Assembly (NCBI RefSeq): GCF_005887635.2
Contig: NZ_CP040822.1
Span: forward strand, 62,001-126,000
DNA from: Paroceanicella profunda
GTDB taxonomy: Bacteria; Pseudomonadota; Alphaproteobacteria; Rhodobacterales; Rhodobacteraceae
Direction of reading: 5' to 3'
DNA: 64,000 nucleotides
The position numbers and the translations under genes were made by a program. Of the stretch, positions 1-8,687 are shown piece after piece. Each line of letters opens with the position of its first letter. Within the stretch, counting starts at the first letter, position 1. The notes under the pieces were generated by a model. That model saw only the letters and a program-made list of their open reading frames with translations. It did no database searches and was not told where the DNA came from.

Positions 1-2
1 GG

Positions 3-701
3 CTGCTGGCCCGGGCCGCGATGCCGCTCATCGCGCATAAACTGCGGATCTGGGACGTGACCAGTGCGGCGCGGGTGGACCGGTTCGTGGCCAATTCCAA
101 CCACGTGGCCAACCGCATCACCCGCTTCTGGCGCCGGGAGGCCGAGGTGGTGTTCCCCCCCGTGGCGGTGCAGGATTTCGCGCCCGTGCCGCGGGAGGAG
201 CAGGGGGACTACTACCTGCTCGCGGGCGAGCTGGTGCGCTACAAGCGCCCCGACATCGCGGTGGAGGCCTTCAGCCGCATGAAGCGCAAGCTGCTGGTGA
301 TCGGCGGCGGCGAGGAGCGCGGGAGCCTCGAGAAGAGCGCCGGTGACAGCGTGCAGTTCCTCGGCAAGGTGCCCTTTGCCGAGCTCAAGCACCATTTCGC
401 CCGCTGCCGCGGCCTGGTGTTCCCCGGCGAGGAGGATTTCGGCATCATCCCGGTGGAGGTGATGGCCTCCGGCCGCCCGGTGATCGCCTATGCGAAGGGC
501 GGTGCGCTCGACACCATCCGCGACCGCGAGACCGGCCTGCTTTTCGAGGAGCAGAGCGTGGAGGGGCTGATCGCGGCGGTGGAGGCCTTCGAGCGCGAGG
601 GGCTGGACCGGCCGGACCCCGCCGCCCTCACCGCCCATGCCGCGCAATTCGACGAGGACACCTTCCGCCGCGGCATGCGCGCGGTGATCGACACCCTCTG
701 A
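3..701 (+). CDS. Glycosyltransferase family 1, 3' part (5' end outside window)
   Basis: C-terminal half of a GT-B glycosyltransferase that moves a sugar from a nucleotide-sugar donor, probably onto a lipid-linked polysaccharide precursor. The frame is open to the window edge with no stop before the ATG at 21, so the acceptor-binding N-terminal domain is missing here. Counting from that ATG, the GT1 hallmark E-x7-E is visible at E138 and E146 (EDFGIIPVE), preceded by the typical donor-domain strands (LLAGELVRYKRPDIAVEAF, LLVIGGG). A GH16 glucanase and a polymerase-like membrane protein follow in the same direction, which supports an exopolysaccharide role. The sugar and linkage cannot be read from the sequence. 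Confidence 0.85.
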   Translation: MLARAAMPLIAHKLRIWDVTSAARVDRFVANSNHVANRITRFWRREAEVVFPPVAVQDFAPVPREEQGDYYLLAGELVRYKRPDIAVEAFSRMKRKLLVIGGGEERGSLEKSAGDSVQFLGKVPFAELKHHFARCRGLVFPGEEDFGIIPVEVMASGRPVIAYAKGGALDTIRDRETGLLFEEQSVEGLIAAVEAFEREGLDRPDPAALTAHAAQFDEDTFRRGMRAVIDTL

Positions 702-757
702 CCCCCCGGGGGGGGGCGCCTGCCCGCCCCCCGCCCAGGACGGAAAGGACCGGCACC

Positions 758-1588
758 ATGCCCGCCCGCCTCATGCCTGCCTCCCTCATGCCCCATCGCC
801 TCCTGCGGGGCCTCGCCTTCGGCCTCGGCCTGCTGGCCGCCGCGCCCCTTGCGGCGCGCGAGGACCCGATCGGCCCCGAGGGCTGGCCGCTCCTCTTCGC
901 CGAGGAGTTCGACGCGCCGCTCGATGTCACCCCCTGGGGGGAGCGGCCCTCGCGCTGGATCGCCCACACGCCCTGGAACGGCGATTTCGGCGATGCCGAG
1001 TTCGCCGACCCCGCGCCGGGCTTTCCCTTCAGCCAGGAGGACGGCGTGCTCAGCATCGAGGCGCGGCGCGCGCCGGACGGGCGCTGGCGCGCCGGCCTGC
1101 TCTCGGCCACCGACCCGCAGGGGCGCGGCTTCTCGGCGCGCACGGGGTATTTCGAGGTGCGGATGCGCGTGCCGCCGGGCAAGGGCGTGTGGCCGGCCTT
1201 CTGGCTGATGGGGCTCGACCGCAGCGCGATGAGCGCGGAGATCGACGTGATGGAGCATTACGGCCACATGCCGGCGCGCTTCTCGAGCAAGATCCATGTC
1301 TGGGGCGCGCGCACCGGCGGCGAGGACCGCAGCCGCACCCGTCGCACCACCGCGGGCGCGCCGCTGGCGGAGGGGTTCCACCGCTGGGGCGTGCTGCTGG
1401 AGGAGAACCACATCACCTTCTACTTCGACCGCCGCCCGGTGTGGGACGTGCCGCGCCCGCCCGAGTTCGACATGCCCTTCTACCCGCTGGTGAACCTCGC
1501 GCTCGGCTCGGGCTGGCCGATCGACGAGACCCCCGACCCCTCGTATCTCCTGGTGGATTACGTGCGGGTCTACGCCCTGCCGGAGTGA
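758..1588 (+). CDS. Secreted GH16 beta-glucanase (ExoK-like)
   Basis: Glycoside hydrolase family 16 enzyme, expected to cut beta-1,3/1,4-glucan type chains outside the cytoplasm. The N-terminus has a hydrophobic signal segment ending near LAAAPLAARED. The catalytic signature E-I-D-V-M-E sits at residues 161-166, so E161 is the likely nucleophile, D163 the helper and E166 the acid/base. At 276 residues it is the size of ExoK-type enzymes. It lies 57 bp after a glycosyltransferase and 10 bp before a polymerase-like protein, so trimming of the locally made exopolysaccharide is the natural role. A good GGAAAGG ribosome site precedes the ATG. Substrate is inferred. Confidence 0.88.
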   Translation: MPARLMPASLMPHRLLRGLAFGLGLLAAAPLAAREDPIGPEGWPLLFAEEFDAPLDVTPWGERPSRWIAHTPWNGDFGDAEFADPAPGFPFSQEDGVLSIEARRAPDGRWRAGLLSATDPQGRGFSARTGYFEVRMRVPPGKGVWPAFWLMGLDRSAMSAEIDVMEHYGHMPARFSSKIHVWGARTGGEDRSRTRRTTAGAPLAEGFHRWGVLLEENHITFYFDRRPVWDVPRPPEFDMPFYPLVNLALGSGWPIDETPDPSYLLVDYVRVYALPE

Positions 1589-1598
1589 GGAGGCGCGG

Positions 1599-3041
1599 AT
1601 GGTCTTCCTTCCCCTCGCCCTGTTCTGGAGCTTCGCGATCTGGGGGCTGGTGAGCCGCAGGCCGGTGATCATCTACCTGTTCTTCGCCTCGATGCCCTTC
1701 GGGGCCTTCGCGGTGGTGCCGCCGGAGGCGCTGGGCGGGCTCACCTTCACGCCCACGCCCATCGTGGCGCTGCTGATCTGCGTGCGGATGTTCATGACGC
1801 CGCGGGCGCTGAGCTATGTCATCACCTCCGCGATCGAGGAGCGGCGGTTGCTCTATCTCTTCGCCTTCTGGGTGGTGGCGGTGTTCGCGACCATGTTCCT
1901 GCCGCGGGTGTTTGCCGGCGAGGTGGGGGTGATCCCGATGCGCGGGCTGCTGTCGCAGCCGGCCCCGCTGATGCCGAGCACGCAGAACATGTCCCAGCTC
2001 ACCTATCTCACCATCTCGGTGCTGGCGGTGGTGGCCTTCTCGCGGCTGCTGCAGGGCGCGGAGATGCGCCAGCACGTGCTGCGCGCGCTCTGCCTGGGCG
2101 CCTTCCTGACCATCGTCACCGGGCTCCTGGACTTCGCCACCCAGTTCGTGCCGCTGGAGCCGGTGCTGGCGCCGTTCCGCACCGCCTCCTACGCGCTGCT
2201 CACGGATGTGGAGGTGCTGGGGGCCAAGCGCGTGGTGGGGCTGATGCCGGAGGCCTCCTCCTACGGCTCGGTGTGCATCGCCATGCTCACCGCGCTGTGG
2301 TTCCTGCGCCGGGCGATCCGCGACGAGAGGCTGCGCAACCGGCGCGCGCCGCTGCTGTGCGGCGGGCTGCTGCTGTTCGGCTGGCTGTCGACCTCCTCGG
2401 CCACCTATGTGGGCCTCGCGCTGTTCATCTGCATGGTGGTGATGGAATGGGCCTGGCGGGCGGGCGCGCTGAAGCGCGGCGCCTATCGCAGGCGCGGGCT
2501 GGCGGTGGAATTCTGGCTGGCCTTCGCGGGGTTCGGCGCGCTCACCGCCATCGTGGCCTTCCACCCCGCGGTGCTGGACCCGATGGTGGCGATGATCGAC
2601 CGGATGGTGCTGCAGAAGACCTCCTCGAGTTCCTTCGAGGAGCGCGGCATGTGGACGGCCGTCTCCTGGCAGGCGACGCTGGACACCTGGGGGCTGGGGG
2701 TGGGCGTGGGCTCGACGCGCGCGTCGAACTTCGCCGTGGCGGTGCTGAGCAACACCGGCTTCGCCGGCGGGCTGTGCTACGCGCTGTTCCTGCTGCGCAC
2801 CTTCACCCGCCGGGCCCATCCGGACGATTTCGAGGGCGCGGCGATGATCTCCGGCATCCGCTGGGCCTATCCGCCGGGCTTCGTCCTGGTGCTGCTGGTG
2901 GGCACCTCGGCGGATTTCGGCCCGATGGTCGCCTTCCAGTACGGGCTGATCACCGCGATCGCGCTGGCGGGAGAGCGCCGCCGCGCGCAGGACCGCGCCC
3001 GGGCCCGCCCGCCCGCCGCCCCGCGCCCGGTGCCCGCATGA
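1599..3041 (+). CDS. Multi-pass membrane protein, VpsF/O-antigen-ligase-like polysaccharide polymerase
   Basis: A 480-residue inner-membrane protein with roughly ten or more hydrophobic segments and a long extracytoplasmic loop, the shape of Wzy polymerases, O-antigen ligases and VpsF-family exopolysaccharide proteins. The ATG follows AGGAGG at about 6 bp and lies 10 bp after the GH16 stop, so the two genes are probably co-translated. The sequence shows no catalytic motif I can name. Assignment rests on topology and on neighbours (glycosyltransferases, flippase, glucanase). The C-terminus ends in a short Arg/Pro/Ala-rich tail. Confidence 0.7.
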   Translation: MVFLPLALFWSFAIWGLVSRRPVIIYLFFASMPFGAFAVVPPEALGGLTFTPTPIVALLICVRMFMTPRALSYVITSAIEERRLLYLFAFWVVAVFATMFLPRVFAGEVGVIPMRGLLSQPAPLMPSTQNMSQLTYLTISVLAVVAFSRLLQGAEMRQHVLRALCLGAFLTIVTGLLDFATQFVPLEPVLAPFRTASYALLTDVEVLGAKRVVGLMPEASSYGSVCIAMLTALWFLRRAIRDERLRNRRAPLLCGGLLLFGWLSTSSATYVGLALFICMVVMEWAWRAGALKRGAYRRRGLAVEFWLAFAGFGALTAIVAFHPAVLDPMVAMIDRMVLQKTSSSSFEERGMWTAVSWQATLDTWGLGVGVGSTRASNFAVAVLSNTGFAGGLCYALFLLRTFTRRAHPDDFEGAAMISGIRWAYPPGFVLVLLVGTSADFGPMVAFQYGLITAIALAGERRRAQDRARARPPAAPRPVPA

Positions 3042-3070
3042 GGGCGCGGGCCGCCGCGCTTCGCTCCGCC

Positions 3071-3100
3071 CCGGCCCGCCCCGCCGGATGGGCGGGCCGG
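3071..3100. terminator. Perfect 10-bp stem between convergent genes
   Basis: CCGGCCCGCC at 3071-3080 is repeated in inverted form at 3091-3100 around a 10-nt loop. It lies between the polymerase-like gene (ending 3041) and the convergent DUF707 gene (ending 3182), the place for a bidirectional terminator. There is no T-run, which is common in genomes this rich in G+C. Confidence 0.5.
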
Positions 3101-3181
3101 CCCGGCGCCGCGACCGGGCAGGGTGTCGGCCCGCGCCCGGTCATCCGGCGGGCCGGGCCGGGAGGGGTGGGGGCGGGGCCC

Positions 3182-4072
3182 TCAGCCCTCCGGGGTGACG
3201 GGAAACATGCGGGGGATGTTGAGCGGCCTGCGCTCGACCAGGTGGTACCAGTGCAGCGCGATGGCCTTCAGCCGCAGCCCTCCGGGGCGCTGGCGGAAGG
3301 TGGCGGCCGCGAGGCCCAGCGCGCCGAGCAGCAGCCGGGCGCGCGAGGTCACCCGGCGCCCGGAGCGGGTTTCCGCCGCGTAGGGCACGCAGCTCAGCCA
3401 GGGCAGGTCGAACAGGCCCAGCACGGTGCCGATGTCATCCTCGTAGCCGCGCGCGCCCTCGAACCCGTTGCGCTCCTTCTGCGCGCCCACCGGCCGGGTG
3501 TGGGTGACGGGGAAGGCGTCGATCACCGCGAAATCGCGCGGCGAGCGGTAGAGCAGGTTGCACCAGGCAAGGTCGATGCCGCTCTCCAGCCCCATGCCGA
3601 ACAGCGGGCGGACCTCCTCCAGCGCGTCGACCCGGAAGATCGGGCACATCATCTCCACGAAGTTCACGTAGCGCAGGCGGAAGCTCTTCTGCTGCAGCAG
3701 GGCCGCGAAGGAGAAATGGCTGTCGAGGGTGAGCGCGGGCTGGGCCAGGCGCAGCCCGCGCTCGGCGCAACAGGCGAAGAGCCCGTTGAGCGTGGCCACG
3801 TCGGCGGCGAGGTCCTCGTCGAAGAAGGCCACGTGGCTGTAGCGGCGCAGCAGCGCGGCGTGATCGTCCAGGAAGCCGGCATATCCGGCCACCTTGGTGC
3901 CCTCGCGGCGCTCGAAGAACAGCCCGTCCCCGGTGATCTCCGGCAGGTCCGGGTCATAGGCGGAGAGGAAGACGTCATAGCTCCGCTCCGTCCCGGGGGC
4001 GAGCCATCCGGCATGCAGGCCCTGCGCGCCCACGCGCGAGACCAGCAGGAAGCGGCGTGGCGCGCCGCTCAT
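3182..4072 (-). CDS. DUF707 family protein (glycosyltransferase-like)
   Basis: A 296-residue protein resembling the DUF707 family, which occurs in polysaccharide clusters and in plant proteins and looks like a GT-A fold, although no reaction is established to my knowledge. Visible features are the acidic segment VAFFDEDLAAD, LAQPALTLDSHFSF, and ESGIDLAWC. The start at 4072 (MSGAPRRFLLV) is preferred because the 20 residues upstream in frame are Pro/Arg-rich with no family character. It is transcribed against its neighbours, so it is a separate unit within the polysaccharide region. Confidence 0.65.
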   Translation of the reverse strand: MSGAPRRFLLVSRVGAQGLHAGWLAPGTERSYDVFLSAYDPDLPEITGDGLFFERREGTKVAGYAGFLDDHAALLRRYSHVAFFDEDLAADVATLNGLFACCAERGLRLAQPALTLDSHFSFAALLQQKSFRLRYVNFVEMMCPIFRVDALEEVRPLFGMGLESGIDLAWCNLLYRSPRDFAVIDAFPVTHTRPVGAQKERNGFEGARGYEDDIGTVLGLFDLPWLSCVPYAAETRSGRRVTSRARLLLGALGLAAATFRQRPGGLRLKAIALHWYHLVERRPLNIPRMFPVTPEG

Positions 4073-4593
4073 GAACGGGCCCCGTGCAGGGGCCGGGCGG
4101 GGCGGGGGGCCGGCGGGACGGGCCCCCGGCATGTCGGGGAAAGGGCGTCGCGGCGGCGCGGGGGCGCCGGCTGTCGTGTTGCTGATATCATTCCTGACCT
4201 GACTACGCTTTTGCCCGGAGGCCGGTTCGGACAGCGGGCCGGGGCGCCCGGGGGCAATTCCCCGCAGGCCGGCCCGGACCGTGGCCCCGGGGAGATGAAC
4301 TTACCTGCGGGGCCGGGGAATCCGACCCGCTCAAACCCGAACCGGACACGCCTGGCGGCCCGGCCCGCGGCCGGCAGCGCCAGCCCGGCCCGACCGGGCG
4401 CCCCCGGGACGGACCGGCAGGACCGGCCCGATCCGATGCGGAAGACGGACCGGCAGGGCCGGCCCGATCAAACATGCTTGCGGGCCCGCGCCACCCGGAC
4501 GCCGACCCTTTCAATATCCCCGATCCTTTCGCCTCGGATGGCCCGCGTCAATGGCGCATCCGGGCGCAGGCGGCACAGACGAGGACATCGCGC
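4073..4593. other. 521-bp divergent intergenic region
   Basis: Spacer between the divergent DUF707 and GT2 genes. It holds a relatively AT-rich patch with the palindrome TGATATCA at 4183-4190, a plausible promoter zone, and a 23-bp direct repeat (4411-4433 and 4447-4469). No convincing gene was found; the open frames here are Arg/Pro/Gly-rich and unlike the flanking proteins. Confidence 0.5.
4411..4469. repeat. 23-bp direct repeat, 36-bp period
   Basis: Copies at 4411-4433 and 4447-4469 differ at one base and are themselves rich in GGCC/CCGG. They lie about 125 bp ahead of the GT2 start. A regulatory role is possible but only the repetition is seen. Confidence 0.55.
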
Positions 4594-5550
4594 ATGACAT
4601 CCCATTCCCCGGCCCCCCCCGCTCCGGCGCCCGGACCCCTGCCCGCGCAGGGCCCGGAGGCCGGCGGGCTGACCATCGCCATCGGCATCGCCACGGCCGG
4701 GCGCCGGGAGGTGCTGGCCGAGACCATCGCCTTTCTCGCCCGCCAGACCCGGCCGGCCGACCGGCTGCTGATCTGCCCCGCCGACCCGGAGGCCGACCTC
4801 GACCGCGCCGGGCTGGAGGCCGCGCAGCCGGGGAGCGCGGTGGTGCGCGCGCCGCGCGGGCTGTGCAACCAGCGCAACGCGCTGATCCGGGCGGCGGGGG
4901 AGGCCGACCTGCTGGTGTTCCTGGACGACGACTTCCTGCCCTGCCCGGATTTCCTGGCCGAGGCCGAACGGCTGTTCCGCGCCGCGCCGGAGGTGGTGAT
5001 GGCCACGGGAACGGTGCTGGCCGACGGTATCCTCGGGCCGGGGCTGACCTTCGCGGAGGGGCTGGCGGCGCTGGAGGCGGCCGGCCCCGCGCCGGGCGAC
5101 GCCCCGGTGGAGGTCTACAACGGCTATGGCTGCAACATGGTGGTGCGGCTGGCGCCGGTGCGCGGGCAGGGCCTCGCCTTCGACGAGGACCTGCCGTTCT
5201 ACGCCTGGCTGGAGGACGTGGACTTCAGCCGCCGGCTGGCCGCGCACGGGCGGATCGTGAAGAGCCCGCGGCTGCGCGGCGTGCACCTGGGCTCGAAGCG
5301 CGGGCGCTCGCCGGGGCGGCGGCTGGGCTATTCGCAGATCGCCAACCCGGTGCACCTGCTGCGCAAGGGCACCCTGTCACGCGGCCGGGCCCTCCGGCAG
5401 ATGCGGCGCAACCTGCTCGCCAATGCCGCGCGGGCGGCCTGGCCCGAACCCTGGGTGGACCGGCGCGGCCGGCTGGCGGGCAACCTGCTGGCGCTGGCGC
5501 ATGCCCTCACCGGGCGGCTGAGCCCGGGGCGGGTGCGCGACATGAGCTGA
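4594..5550 (+). CDS. Glycosyltransferase family 2
   Basis: A 318-residue GT-A glycosyltransferase. It starts with the N-terminal nucleotide-binding strand (LTIAIGIATAGRREVL), has a D-x-D type metal/donor site in FLDDDFLPCPDF (D111-D113) and a likely catalytic region near E207-D208 (WLEDVDFSRRL). The ATG at 4594 is preferred to the upstream in-frame ATG at 4474 because residues before it are low-complexity and the fold begins about 25 residues later. Its role is adding a sugar in the local polysaccharide pathway; donor and acceptor are unknown. It converges on the flippase gene. Confidence 0.82.
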   Translation: MTSHSPAPPAPAPGPLPAQGPEAGGLTIAIGIATAGRREVLAETIAFLARQTRPADRLLICPADPEADLDRAGLEAAQPGSAVVRAPRGLCNQRNALIRAAGEADLLVFLDDDFLPCPDFLAEAERLFRAAPEVVMATGTVLADGILGPGLTFAEGLAALEAAGPAPGDAPVEVYNGYGCNMVVRLAPVRGQGLAFDEDLPFYAWLEDVDFSRRLAAHGRIVKSPRLRGVHLGSKRGRSPGRRLGYSQIANPVHLLRKGTLSRGRALRQMRRNLLANAARAAWPEPWVDRRGRLAGNLLALAHALTGRLSPGRVRDMS

Positions 5551-5682
5551 CCAGGTGCCCCCCCGTGGTGTCGGGGGCGACCGGTGCGGCGCCCCCGGCC
5601 GCGCAGGCGCCGGGCGGGGCGATATCCGTGCGGTGAAGGAGGGGCGCCGGGCAGGACGACATCGGGCGGTGAAGGCAGGGGC

Positions 5683-5718
5683 TTCCCCTCGGGGGGGATC
5701 GACCCCCCGCTCGGGGAA
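5683..5718 (+). repeat. Nested palindromic intergenic element, copy A
   Basis: Outer arms TTCCCC (5683-5688) and GGGGAA (5713-5718) enclose an inner G-run/C-run stem with loop ATCGA. It lies between the 3' ends of the GT2 and flippase genes. Related copies are at 53610, 62815 and 63561 (inverted). The innermost pair is G:C here where the other copies have C:G. Confidence 0.75.
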
Positions 5719-5748
5719 CGACGCGCGCCGCGCGCGGGCCCCGCTCCG

Positions 5749-7248
5749 CTATCTGCGGCGCAGGACGCGGGCCGGGAGGCGGGCGGCGCGCGCCACCACC
5801 ACGGCCTCGATGCCGCCGGGCCGGCCGAAGACCCGCCACAGGCCCAGCGTGACGGCGAGAAACACCAGCATCGCTGCCCCGGCCAGCAGCGCGCAGGCCG
5901 CCACCAGCCCGACCCCGACCGGGATCCCCGCAAGCCAGGGCCCGCCCGCGAGCAGCACCCCGGCCATCGGCACCAGCGCCGCGGCAGGCCGCCAGACCGC
6001 CGCCGCCTGCCGGCCGAGCGACAGGCCGATCAGCCGGCGCACGATCAGCCCGGAGACCACGATCACCACGAGATTGGCCAGCGCGCGCGCCACGATCGCC
6101 CCCCAGATGCCGAACCACAGGATGCCCAGCAGCGTGGCCGGCAGCTTGAAGGCGAATTCCAGCACGATCTGCAGCGTGGTGTAGCGGGTGCGGTCGAGCA
6201 CCATGGCGAGCGACTGCATGGGGCGCACCGGCAGCGGCATCAGCCCGCAGAGCGCGAGCCAGGTGAGCATCGGGGCGACCTCGATCCACTGCGGCCCCAG
6301 CGCCAGCCGCACGGCGGGCCCGGCCATCAGCGCGAGGCCCAGCAGCAGCGGCCCGGTGACGAAGACCACGGCGTTCGAGGCCTTGCAATAGGCCGCGCCC
6401 AGCGCCTCCGGCGCATGGGCCAGCGGCGCGAACCCGGCCATGAGCGGGCGCAGCAGCGGCACCAGGATGGCCTGGTAGGGGATGGTGGCGAGATCATTGG
6501 CCAGCGAGAACCGGCCGAAGAGCCCGGGCTCCAGGAAGCGGCCGAGCATCAGCTTGTCCATCTGCCAGTTGATGGCCGAGAACAGCTGGTAGAGGCTGTT
6601 CCAGCCCACCATGTCGGCGAAGCGGTGCCACTCCGAGAGGGTGAGGCGCGGCCGGTGCGGGGCCAGCACGTAGGAGAGCGAACTGGTGACCACCGGGGTG
6701 GTGACCGTGCCCGCGGCAATGGCCCAGTAGCTGCCCGTGCCCAGCGCCAGGCCGGCCGCGACGAGGAGCGCCAGGGTCTTGCCGGTGATGTCGAGGGCGG
6801 CCTCGCGGCGGAAATCCAGCCGCTGCATGAACAGCACCATGCGCGGGCTCATCATGCCGCGCATCACCGGGCCGAGGCCGAGCACCAGCAGCAGCGCGGT
6901 CAGCCGCGGCTCCTGGTAGAGGGCGGCGACGGGCCAGGCCAGCGCGCCGAGCAGCGCCGCGATCACCAGCCCGCGCAGCAGGCCCAGGGTGAGCGCGGTG
7001 TCGAACATCGCCACGCTCGGGTCCGTCACCCGCACGAGGGACTGCATCAGCGGCAGTTCCAGCACCGCCTCCACGATCAGCACTACGGTGAGCGCCATGG
7101 CCACCAGCCCGAAATCCTGAGGGCCGAGCAGGCGGGCGAGAATGAGCAGGAGGAGAAAGTCGATGGCCTTGGAGGCGAGCTTCCCGGCCACGAGCCAGAT
7201 GCCGGCTCCGGCCGTCCGCTCGGACAGGCTGCGGGGATCATGTTTCAT
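5749..7248 (-). CDS. Wzx-type oligosaccharide flippase / polysaccharide transporter
   Basis: A 499-residue membrane protein of the polysaccharide-transporter (MATE-like) superfamily, expected to flip lipid-linked repeat units across the inner membrane. It begins KHDPRSLSERTAGAGIWLVA and shows about twelve to fourteen hydrophobic segments, such as FLLLLILARLLGPQDFGLVA, a sequence typical of this family. The ATG at 7248 is chosen because the roughly 100 residues that could extend it upstream are Arg/Pro-rich and unlike the family. It converges with the GT2 gene and follows the sulfotransferase in the same direction. Confidence 0.85.
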   Translation of the reverse strand: MKHDPRSLSERTAGAGIWLVAGKLASKAIDFLLLLILARLLGPQDFGLVAMALTVVLIVEAVLELPLMQSLVRVTDPSVAMFDTALTLGLLRGLVIAALLGALAWPVAALYQEPRLTALLLVLGLGPVMRGMMSPRMVLFMQRLDFRREAALDITGKTLALLVAAGLALGTGSYWAIAAGTVTTPVVTSSLSYVLAPHRPRLTLSEWHRFADMVGWNSLYQLFSAINWQMDKLMLGRFLEPGLFGRFSLANDLATIPYQAILVPLLRPLMAGFAPLAHAPEALGAAYCKASNAVVFVTGPLLLGLALMAGPAVRLALGPQWIEVAPMLTWLALCGLMPLPVRPMQSLAMVLDRTRYTTLQIVLEFAFKLPATLLGILWFGIWGAIVARALANLVVIVVSGLIVRRLIGLSLGRQAAAVWRPAAALVPMAGVLLAGGPWLAGIPVGVGLVAACALLAGAAMLVFLAVTLGLWRVFGRPGGIEAVVVARAARLPARVLRRR

Positions 7249-7605
7249 GGAATCACTTCGAACAAAGGGATCACGGGAACGGATGCGCCCGGGGGCGCGG
7301 GCCGACCGTCGGAAAATGCCGGGGCCGGGAACGGTGCGGGGTGGAAAGGACCGGCGCCGGGACCGGCCAGGCCTCCCCCCGGGGGGCAGCGACCGGCGCC
7401 GGGCACGCGGCCGGGATGACAGGCGGTGCGGATCAATTCCGGGTCGGGACCCCCCCTGCGCGACCGCTTCGCCGCACAGGACAACAGGCAGGGCCGCCAC
7501 GAGGGTCTCCACGGGGCGGCGCAGGGGCGCAACGCCCCCCGGCACATGGGGCAAACCTACACCCGATGATGCGCCGCAACCAAGGAGAAATGCCCGGGGT
7601 GGGGC
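7249..7605. other. 357-bp intergenic region with strong palindromes
   Basis: Spacer between the sulfotransferase and flippase genes, both on the minus strand. It contains two perfect CCGGCGCCGG palindromes (7351-7360, 7393-7402) on either side of CCCCCCGGGGGG (7375-7386), and a GGGGCG-CAA-CGCCCC hairpin (7524-7538). These could end the sulfotransferase transcript. No gene is supported. Confidence 0.5.
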
Positions 7606-8424
7606 TCAGGCGCTTTGCGCCACCCGGAGCCTGCGGAACGCGTTCAGCGTGCTCTCCGTGCGGACGATCGTGTTGTAGAACGCGCAATCAAAGCGATGCT
7701 CTTCGGAGATGGCGTCGATCTCGGCCTCGCTGAGGTCGCTGCGACTGATGATCTTCGCATCCTCTCCGGTCACGTTCTGGCGCGAGGCACGCACCTCGAT
7801 CTTCGCATCCATCGCATCGAACAACTGCTGAATGAAACCGTTCATCCGGTTCTGCGGGGCGAAGGCGAACTCCACCGGCTTGCCGCCGGGCGAGCGCAGC
7901 AGGCCGCCATCCATCGTCAGGCCACCGAAAAGCTGGCGCGACATCGGGCTGCCCCCGAACTGCTCACTGCGCCAGAAGCTCTCGAAATCGGGGAACCGCC
8001 GCCGAAAATCCTCATACCACGTATGAGCCGGGGAGGAATTGTAGTTGTAGTGGGACACCAGACGATCAATCGGATCGCGAATGACGCATGCGACAACAAT
8101 CCGTTCTTCCGGGATGTGATCCAAAATCTCATAAGTGCTGAAATGGCCCGTATAGAACTGGCACTTTTTATCACGGACGTCACCGAAATAGGAGCGGATA
8201 CTCCCTGGGATATCCTTGTGGTCGACATGGAATGATTTGAAGTGAGCCTTGAACGGCTCGTAGAAGGAGACTCCGGCAGTTTTTGGAACGTGACAGTGAA
8301 CAATGCAGTCAAAATATTTCTTATTTTTGAATGCGTCTCCAAGGCGCCAAGTGGATTCCATGAGGTACCGGGAAATTGACCTCCCATCTTCTTCCGATGT
8401 GAGATTATCTAGGGTTCTCTTCAT
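7606..8424 (-). CDS. Sulfotransferase family protein
   Basis: A 272-residue PAPS-dependent sulfotransferase. The 5'-phosphosulfate loop is CHVPKTAGVSF (P47-K48-T49) and the 3'-phosphate site is VIRDPIDRLVSHYNY (R116, S124). It would add sulfate to a carbohydrate or similar acceptor, fitting the adjacent polysaccharide genes. Codon third positions contain visibly more A/T than in neighbouring genes, especially at 7980-8424, and the upstream spacer is also AT-rich, which suggests later acquisition. It is a single-gene unit between the flippase and flgI. Confidence 0.82.
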   Translation of the reverse strand: MKRTLDNLTSEEDGRSISRYLMESTWRLGDAFKNKKYFDCIVHCHVPKTAGVSFYEPFKAHFKSFHVDHKDIPGSIRSYFGDVRDKKCQFYTGHFSTYEILDHIPEERIVVACVIRDPIDRLVSHYNYNSSPAHTWYEDFRRRFPDFESFWRSEQFGGSPMSRQLFGGLTMDGGLLRSPGGKPVEFAFAPQNRMNGFIQQLFDAMDAKIEVRASRQNVTGEDAKIISRSDLSEAEIDAISEEHRFDCAFYNTIVRTESTLNAFRRLRVAQSA

Positions 8425-8512
8425 TTTATCATGACCTCTTTCGGTATCAATTGATGATCCCGCAAGCCTACTGAAGGCATCATCCGCCTTTTCGCTACTT
8501 ACAATTACGCGG

Positions 8513-8526
8513 AGTGTCCAGACACT
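8513..8526. promoter_or_regulatory. Operator-like palindrome AGTGTC-CA-GACACT
   Basis: Perfect 6-bp arms around a 2-nt centre, about 90 bp upstream of the sulfotransferase start, within the AT-rich spacer 8425-8530. It could bind a dimeric regulator or be the remnant of an element end. Only the symmetry is seen. Confidence 0.35.
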
Positions 8527-8687
8527 TATGGGTCGGGTCCTGCTGACGCAGAGTGGTTGCGCAGGCCCTGCCAGAGCCGGATTGCGGCGCGTCCGCCACG
8601 GGCATCACAGGGCGCGCACGGCACCTGCCATTCCTGACGCTCCGGCATCCGTGCGGCCGTGCCGGCCCTTGCCCGGATCACGCCGGG

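Noticed and set aside
2273..4597. 774-codon plus-strand open frame crossing the DUF707 gene and two spacers
   Set aside because: It spans a perfect terminator stem and two intergenic regions, and has Arg/Ala/Gly-rich composition with no family features.
5584..7419. 611-codon plus-strand open frame opposite the flippase
   Set aside because: Gln/Arg/His-rich shadow translation. The minus strand encodes a recognisable membrane transporter.
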